In this document: positions 59,241 to 64,000 of the stretch, piece by piece
How positions within the stretch are numbered: the first letter of the stretch is position 1
How the letters are laid out: every line of letters starts with the position of its first letter
NCBI RefSeq assembly: GCF_900112375.1
Contig: NZ_FOLS01000009.1
Span: 144,850 to 208,849 of the forward strand
Direction: 5' to 3'
Origin: Pseudomonas citronellolis
GTDB lineage: Bacteria; Pseudomonadota; Gammaproteobacteria; Pseudomonadales; Pseudomonadaceae
DNA length: 64,000 nucleotides
Position numbers and translations under genes: made by a program
Notes under the pieces: model-generated
The model's input: only the letters and a program-made list of their open reading frames with translations
What the model was told of the DNA's origin: nothing
Database searches by the model: none

Positions 59241-60521
59241 ATGGAAAAGCAGGCGAGCCCGGCCGTCCCCCTCGACGTGGGCAGCGGGAGCTATTTCGGC
59301 TGGTACCGTGAACTGGACAAGCAGGAACGACGGACCTTCTGGAGCTGCAAGATCGGCTACGGCCTGGACGGCATGGATACCCAGATGCTCAGCTTCGTCA
59401 TTCCCACGCTGATCGCCCTGTGGGGCATCAGCACCGGCGAGGCGGGCCTGATCCACACCCTCACCCTGCTGGCCTCCGCCGCCGGCGGCTGGGTTGCCGG
59501 CATCCTCTCCGACCGCATCGGCCGCGTCCTCACCCTGCAGTTGACGGTGCTGTGGTTCGCCTTCTTCACCTTCCTTTGCGGGCTGGCGCAGAACTACGAG
59601 CAGTTGCTGATCGCGCGCACCCTGATGGGCTTCGGCTTCGGCGGCGAGTGGACCGCCGGCGCGGTGCTGATCGGCGAGGTGATCCGCGCCCGCGACCGCG
59701 GCAAGGCCGTGGGCCTGGTGCAGTCCGGCTGGGCGCTGGGCTGGGGCCTCACCGCCCTGCTCTATGCCCTGCTGTTCAGCGTGCTGCCGCCCGAGTACGC
59801 CTGGCGCGCGCTGTTCCTCCTCGGCCTGCTGCCGGCGCTGTTCGTGCTGTTCGTCCGGCGCCTGGTCAAGGAGCCGGAGGTCTACCAGCGCGCCAAGGCC
59901 CTGGAGAGCGGCGAAAAGATCGGCTTCCACGAAATCTTCGCCCCCGGCATGCTCAGCATCACCCTGCGCGCCTCTCTGCTCACCACCGGCGCCCTGGGCG
60001 GCTACTACGCCATCACCTCCTGGCTGCCGACCTACCTGAAGACCGAACGCCATCTCAGCGTACTCGGCACCGGCGGCTACCTGGCCATGGTCATCCTCGG
60101 CTCCTACGTCGGCTACGTGATCAGCGCCTTCCTCACCGACCTGCTGGGGCGCAAGAAGAACTTCATCCTGTTCGCGGTCGGCTCCTTCATCGTGGTGCTG
60201 CTCTACACCCAGCTGCCGATCGCCAACGCGGCCATGCTCTGGCTGGGCTTCCCCCTGGGCTTCTTCGCCTCGGGCATCTTCAGCGGCATGGGCGCCTTCC
60301 TCACCGAACTATTCCCCACCCGCATCCGCGGCTCGGGCCAGGGCTTCTGCTACAACGCCGGGCGCGCCATCGCCGCGCTCTTCCCCATGCTCATCGGCAT
60401 GATCAGCCAGCACGTGCCGCTGGGCCTGGGCATTGGCGGCTTCGCCGCGGTGTCCTACGGCGTGGTCATCCTCGCCGCCCTGAGCCTGCCGGAAACCCGC
60501 GGCAAGCAGCTGGAACCCTGA
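59241..60521 (+). CDS. MFS transporter (aromatic acid/sialate:H+ symporter type)
   Basis: A 426-residue inner-membrane permease with 12 predicted helices. Motif A is in [15 protein letters not shown], a second copy after helix 8 is [15 protein letters not shown], and [14 protein letters not shown] with [20 protein letters not shown] marks the metabolite:H+ symporter branch. The ATG at 59241 has GGAG 8 bp upstream; the longer frame to 59145 is arginine-rich and lacks a ribosome site. It is followed after 25 bp by pxpA, so it probably imports 5-oxoproline or a precursor for the 5-oxoprolinase (inference from position). Confidence 0.92.
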   Translation: MEKQASPAVPLDVGSGSYFGWYRELDKQERRTFWSCKIGYGLDGMDTQMLSFVIPTLIALWGISTGEAGLIHTLTLLASAAGGWVAGILSDRIGRVLTLQLTVLWFAFFTFLCGLAQNYEQLLIARTLMGFGFGGEWTAGAVLIGEVIRARDRGKAVGLVQSGWALGWGLTALLYALLFSVLPPEYAWRALFLLGLLPALFVLFVRRLVKEPEVYQRAKALESGEKIGFHEIFAPGMLSITLRASLLTTGALGGYYAITSWLPTYLKTERHLSVLGTGGYLAMVILGSYVGYVISAFLTDLLGRKKNFILFAVGSFIVVLLYTQLPIANAAMLWLGFPLGFFASGIFSGMGAFLTELFPTRIRGSGQGFCYNAGRAIAALFPMLIGMISQHVPLGLGIGGFAAVSYGVVILAALSLPETRGKQLEP

Positions 60522-60546
60522 ACCGCAGCGACCTACGAGGACGACC

Positions 60547-61299
60547 ATGCACCTCCCCCTGCTCAACTGCGACATCGGCGAAAGCTTCGGCGCCTGGAAA
60601 ATGGGCCTGGACGCCGAGGTCATGCCGTACATCGACTGCGCCAACATCGCCTGCGGCTACCACGCCGGCGATCCCGGCAGCATGCGCCGTACCGTGGCCC
60701 TGGCGCTGGCACACGACGTGCGCATCGGCGCCCACCCCGGCTACCCGGACCTGCTCGGCTTCGGCCGCCGCTCGCTGGAATGCAGCGCGCAGGAGATCGA
60801 GGACATGCTGCACTACCAGATCGGCGCCCTCGACGGCATCTGCCGCGCCCAGGGCGCCCGGGTGAGCTACGTCAAGCCGCACGGCGCGCTGTACAACGAC
60901 ATGATGCGCAAGCCCGAACAACTGCGCGCGGTGATGCGCGCGGTCGCGGCCTACGACCGCGGGCTGCCGCTGATGCTGCTGTCCACCCGCGACAACCAGG
61001 GCGCCCTGGCCATGGCCGCCGAGTTCGGCCTGCGCCTGTGGTTCGAGACCTTCTCCGACCGTGCCTACACCCCCGAAGGCCACCTGGTCTCGCGCCAGTT
61101 GCCCGGCGCGGTGCACCACGACAGCCGCCAGGTGATCGCCCAGGCGCTGACCCTGGCCCGCGGCGAGGCGCTCGGCGCCAGCGACGGCAGCGCGCTGCGC
61201 CTGCGCGCCGACAGCATCTGCGTGCACGGCGACAACCCCGGCTCGGTGGAGGCCGTGCGCCAGCTGCGCGCCGCCCTGGACGCCCTGGTGCCGGCATGA
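60547..61299 (+). CDS. pxpA: 5-oxoprolinase subunit A (LamB/YcsF family)
   Basis: A 250-residue cytoplasmic subunit of the ATP-dependent 5-oxoprolinase PxpABC, which opens 5-oxo-L-proline to L-glutamate. LamB/YcsF signatures are [63 protein letters not shown] and [16 protein letters not shown]. Length matches PxpA (about 245-255). GAGG is 6 bp before the ATG. It overlaps pxpB by four bases (ATGA). Confidence 0.95.
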   Translation: MHLPLLNCDIGESFGAWKMGLDAEVMPYIDCANIACGYHAGDPGSMRRTVALALAHDVRIGAHPGYPDLLGFGRRSLECSAQEIEDMLHYQIGALDGICRAQGARVSYVKPHGALYNDMMRKPEQLRAVMRAVAAYDRGLPLMLLSTRDNQGALAMAAEFGLRLWFETFSDRAYTPEGHLVSRQLPGAVHHDSRQVIAQALTLARGEALGASDGSALRLRADSICVHGDNPGSVEAVRQLRAALDALVPA

Positions 61300-62009
61300 A
61301 AGCGCGCCTGGAAGTGGTCGCCCTGGACAGCTACATGCTGCGCCTGTTCGACACCATCGACGAAGCCAACATGCCCTGGCTGCTGGCCGCCGCGCAGCGC
61401 CTGCGCGCGGTCTTCGGCGACGAGCTGCTGGAGCTGGTGCCTTCCTATACCACCCTGATGCTGCGCTTCGACCCACTGCGGCTGGAGCCGCTGGCGATCC
61501 GCGAGCGCCTGTTCGCCGCCCTCGACGGCCTGCAGCCGCTGGCCGGCGAGAACAGCCGCGAGCAGGTCCTGCCGGTGTGGTACGACCCCAGCGTCGGCCC
61601 CGACCTGGCGCGCCTGGCGCGGCACAGCGGGCTGGGCGAGGCCGAGGTGATCCGCCGCCACAGCGGCCGCGCCTACCAGGTGTTCGCCCTCGGCTTCGCC
61701 CCGGGCTTCGCCTTCATGGGCCTGGTCGAGCCGGCCCTGGCCACCCCGCGTCTGGCCACCCCGCGGCAGCGCGTCGCCGCCGGCAGCGTCGGCATCGCCG
61801 AGCGCCAGACCGCCGCCTACCCACTGGCCTCCCCCGGCGGCTGGAACCTGCTGGGGCGTACCCCGGCGCGCCTGTTCGACCGCGGGCGCGACGGCTACAG
61901 CCTACTGCAACCCGGCGACCGGGTGCGCTTCGAGGCCATCGACCACGCCGAATTCATCCGCCTGGGCGGCGACGACACGCCCATGCCCGCCGAGGAGGGC
62001 CAGGCATGA
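61296..62009 (+). CDS. pxpB: 5-oxoprolinase subunit B (KipI/allophanate hydrolase subunit 1 family)
   Basis: A 237-residue subunit of PxpABC, of the KipI-type CT_C_D family. Recognisable parts are [33 protein letters not shown], the core [70 protein letters not shown] and [11 protein letters not shown]. With PxpC it forms the ATP-dependent phosphorylating half of the enzyme. It starts inside the pxpA stop and overlaps pxpC by four bases, so the three subunits are translationally coupled. Confidence 0.95.
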   Translation: MKARLEVVALDSYMLRLFDTIDEANMPWLLAAAQRLRAVFGDELLELVPSYTTLMLRFDPLRLEPLAIRERLFAALDGLQPLAGENSREQVLPVWYDPSVGPDLARLARHSGLGEAEVIRRHSGRAYQVFALGFAPGFAFMGLVEPALATPRLATPRQRVAAGSVGIAERQTAAYPLASPGGWNLLGRTPARLFDRGRDGYSLLQPGDRVRFEAIDHAEFIRLGGDDTPMPAEEGQA

Positions 62010-62932
62010 AAATCCTCCACGTGGAAAAGAGCACCCCGCTGGCCCAGCTGCAGGACGGCGGCCGCTTCGGCGTGCGCCATCTGGGCGTGACCCAGGGCGG
62101 CGCCCTGGACTGGGAAGCCCAGGCCTGGGCCAACTGGCTGCTGGGCAACCGCCTGGACGCGGCGGTGCTGGAGATTCCCCTGGGCGGCGTGACCCTGCGC
62201 GCCCATGCCGACGTGCGCCTGGCCCTGGCCGGCGCGGACCTGGCGGCGGAAATCGACGGCCAGCCGCTGGCGCCCTGGCAGACCTTCGAACTGCGCAGCG
62301 GGCAACGCCTGGCCTTCATCCAGCCACTCCGCGGTGCCCGCGCCTACCTGGCGGCGCCCGGCGGTTTCCTCGGCGAGGCGGTTCTGGGCAGTTGCGCCAC
62401 CGTCGTCCGCGAAGGGCTCGGCGGCCTCGACGGCCAGGGCAAGCCGCTGATGGCCGGCGACGAACTGCGCGCCGCCGGCGGAGCGCCCCCGCAGCGCCAT
62501 ATGCAGGTCCGGCAGCAGCCGCGCTACGATGGCCCGGCGGAACTGGAACTGGTGCTCGGCGCCCAGGCCGGCGACTTCGCCGGGCAGAGCCTGTTCGACG
62601 CCTTCGACGCCACCTGGACCCTCGACCAGCGCGCCGACCGCATGGGCATGCGCCTGCTCGGCCCGGCGTTGCAATACCTGGGCCGGCCGATGATCTCCGA
62701 GGGCATCCCCCTGGGCGCCGTGCAGGTGCCGCCGGACGGCCAGCCGATCGTGCTGCTCAACGACCGCCAGACCATCGGCGGCTACCCGCGCCTGGGCGCC
62801 CTCAGCCCCAGGGCCCTGGCGCGCCTGGCGCAATGCCTGCCGGGCGCCGAGCTGCGCCTGCGGCCCAGCGTGCAACCCGCGGCGCTGGCGGCGCACCGGC
62901 AGCTGCTGGCGCAATGGCTACAGGTCGACTGA
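62006..62932 (+). CDS. pxpC: 5-oxoprolinase subunit C (KipA/allophanate hydrolase subunit 2 family)
   Basis: A 308-residue subunit of PxpABC, of the biotin-dependent carboxyltransferase-like CT_A_B family. Typical segments are TPLAQLQDGGRFGVRHLGVTQGGALDWEAQAWANWLLGN, VLEIPLGGVTLRAHADVRLALAGADL, RGARAYLAAPGGFLGEAVLGSCATVVREGLGGLDGQ, DQRADRMGMRLLGPAL and ISEGIPLGAVQVPPDGQPIVLLNDRQTIGGYPRLG. Length and overlap with pxpB are standard for the operon. Confidence 0.95.
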   Translation: MKILHVEKSTPLAQLQDGGRFGVRHLGVTQGGALDWEAQAWANWLLGNRLDAAVLEIPLGGVTLRAHADVRLALAGADLAAEIDGQPLAPWQTFELRSGQRLAFIQPLRGARAYLAAPGGFLGEAVLGSCATVVREGLGGLDGQGKPLMAGDELRAAGGAPPQRHMQVRQQPRYDGPAELELVLGAQAGDFAGQSLFDAFDATWTLDQRADRMGMRLLGPALQYLGRPMISEGIPLGAVQVPPDGQPIVLLNDRQTIGGYPRLGALSPRALARLAQCLPGAELRLRPSVQPAALAAHRQLLAQWLQVD

Positions 62933-62986
62933 AGCCGGCCAGCAACAGTGGCACAATGGCATCTTCCAGACATCACGGAGGATGCC

Positions 62987-63865
62987 ATGCAAGCCGTTCC
63001 CCCGTTGCAGCGCCCGCTGCTGCGCCACCTCGCCAACCTGCTGGTCACCCTGCTCGGCCTGCTCCTGCTGGGCCTGGCCTGGCTGCTGCAGCCGCTGTTG
63101 CTGCAGTACCTGCTGGCCGGCGCGCTGCCGGTGTACCTGGGCGTGCTGCTGCCGCAACTGGTCGGCCGCCGCGAGCGCCTGCGGCGCGTGCGTGCCGCGC
63201 GGGCAGCCTCGGTGGAACGCTGGGGCTTCTGCAGCCGCGACAGACCCGGCCCCTGGGTCAACTACATCGACTTCCCGCTGACGGTGTTCTGCGAAGAGGC
63301 CCGCGGCCGTTTCCTCTATAGCGAGTGGCTGGTGATCCACGACGGGCGCATCATCGTCAATCCTGGGCACAGCGAGGTCGACCTGGCCCGCGGCGAGGTG
63401 CGCTACCACTTCGACCGACCGCGCACCTACGCCTGGGATGGTTGCTCGCCGAAGGTGCCTTTCTACTGGCTGGCGATCTTCGGCACCCCGGACTGGTGGG
63501 AGCACCTGGAAGACGTGGCCTGCATCCGCGACGGCGAAATCCGCCGCAGGCAGGTGTTCTGGCCGGTGGCGCACCATGCCAGCCTGGTGCACGACGCGCT
63601 CTACCAGTTCCTCAACGTCTCGCCGCTGGACAAGGCCAGCGCCGACCGCCTGTTCCTGCGGATGCTGCGCAATGCCGGCATGCCCCGCCCGCTGGCCTGG
63701 GTCTATTACCTGGCGGTGGTGCTCGGCGGCGCGCCGAAGATGCGCCAGGTGCGCAACGGCAACAGCCCGCTGCGCTGCCTGACGCCGATCCCCGGCGCGG
63801 CCGCCGGGCCACTGGGGGAAACCCGGCTCGGGGTGCCTGATGCGGTTCATTCGGGCAAGGGCTAA
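62987..63865 (+). CDS. Membrane-anchored DUF1353-like protein
   Basis: A 292-residue protein. The N-terminus holds two hydrophobic segments (about residues 15-45 and 48-60, Leu-rich), so it is membrane-anchored. The rest (about 85-260) resembles DUF1353: YAWDGCSPKVPFYWL takes the place of the WDGxSVP element and VAHHASLVHDALYQFL holds the conserved His-Asp pair. The ATG at 62987 has GGAGG 5 bp upstream; the frame to 62948 would add 13 residues. It follows pxpC by 54 bp in the same direction, and nothing is known to tie it to 5-oxoproline metabolism. The family match is tentative. Confidence 0.65.
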   Translation: MQAVPPLQRPLLRHLANLLVTLLGLLLLGLAWLLQPLLLQYLLAGALPVYLGVLLPQLVGRRERLRRVRAARAASVERWGFCSRDRPGPWVNYIDFPLTVFCEEARGRFLYSEWLVIHDGRIIVNPGHSEVDLARGEVRYHFDRPRTYAWDGCSPKVPFYWLAIFGTPDWWEHLEDVACIRDGEIRRRQVFWPVAHHASLVHDALYQFLNVSPLDKASADRLFLRMLRNAGMPRPLAWVYYLAVVLGGAPKMRQVRNGNSPLRCLTPIPGAAAGPLGETRLGVPDAVHSGKG

Positions 63866-63878
63866 GCGTCCCTTTCCG

Positions 63879-63985
63879 GGGCCCGTCACCCCAACCCTCT
63901 CCCGCAGCGGGAGAGGGGGCTGTTCGTGCCACCGGGGTGTCCGGCGTAGCCGGTGAATCCAATCGCGGACGGAGTCCGCTCCTAC
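63879..63985. repeat. CCCTCTCCCGC palindrome and REP at window end
   Basis: CCCTCTCCCGC-A-GCGGGAGAGGG (63895-63917) is the same palindrome family as at 19462-19485. An inverted REP, ATCGCGGACGGAGTCCGCTCCTAC (63962-63985), follows; the segment before it (GGTGTCCGGCGTAGCCGGTGAATCCA) recurs with small changes at about 25106-25130. Confidence 0.7.
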
Positions 63986-64000
63986 GCCCGTGCTTTCTGG

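Overview
The window is GC-rich chromosomal DNA from a Pseudomonas of the P. aeruginosa lineage. From memory, gene order follows PAO1 from slt (PA3020) through moeA/moaB/mobA, dgt, rocS2/rocA2, yggL, dacB, rlmKL, rmf and pyrD to gdhB (PA3068). Codon use is almost uniform, with Shine-Dalgarno sites of the AGGAG type. No integrase, transposase, rRNA operon or CRISPR array is present; there is one tRNA-Pro.

Layout. 0-4.3 kb: end of soluble lytic transglycosylase Slt, a MOSC protein, CheV and a YegS-type lipid kinase. 4.3-10.2 kb: operon of an alkylglycerone-phosphate-synthase-like flavoprotein, a GlpD-like dehydrogenase and an FGGY kinase, divergent from an AraC regulator. 10.7-13.4 kb: molybdenum cofactor genes moaB-moeA and divergent mobA, then a small lipoprotein. 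13.5-18.8 kb: tRNA-Pro, a hydroxyacid dehydrogenase, a glutaredoxin-like protein, TetR with its probable operator, GST, an exported metallo-beta-lactamase-fold protein and an OprD-type porin. 19.6-25 kb: Amt transporter, YqjD/YqjE/YqjK-like envelope proteins, an EAL-YkuI protein and dGTPase. 25.5-31.4 kb: hybrid kinase RocS2 and regulator RocA2, divergent from a RocR-like c-di-GMP phosphodiesterase. 31.4-39.3 kb: yggL, dacB, rlmKL, rmf, pyrD, an unknown gene, and a divergent XRE-repressor/small DNA-binding-protein pair around a perfect palindrome. 40.4-46.6 kb: pgaABCD for poly-N-acetylglucosamine, about where PAO1 carries pel. 47.7-52.6 kb: giant NAD-glutamate dehydrogenase gdhB. 52.9-63.9 kb: an amino-acid-type ABC system with a fused permease-ATPase, a GntR regulator and a DUF1989 protein; a DUF1445 hydro-lyase/D-glutamate cyclase-type protein; LysR; an MFS transporter; 5-oxoprolinase pxpABC; and a membrane protein.

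The right-hand 16 kb can be read as uptake and conversion of 5-oxoproline or D-glutamate-type compounds to glutamate, with gdhB next door to feed glutamate into the TCA cycle. The middle is rich in surface and c-di-GMP functions (RocS/A/R, EAL-YkuI, Pga).

Intergenic regions, mostly between convergent genes, are packed with GTAG-headed palindromic REP/REPIN elements of at least three recurrent designs, a GTAGGATGGGT family, a CCCTCTCCC palindrome family and one roughly 350-bp dispersed non-coding element.
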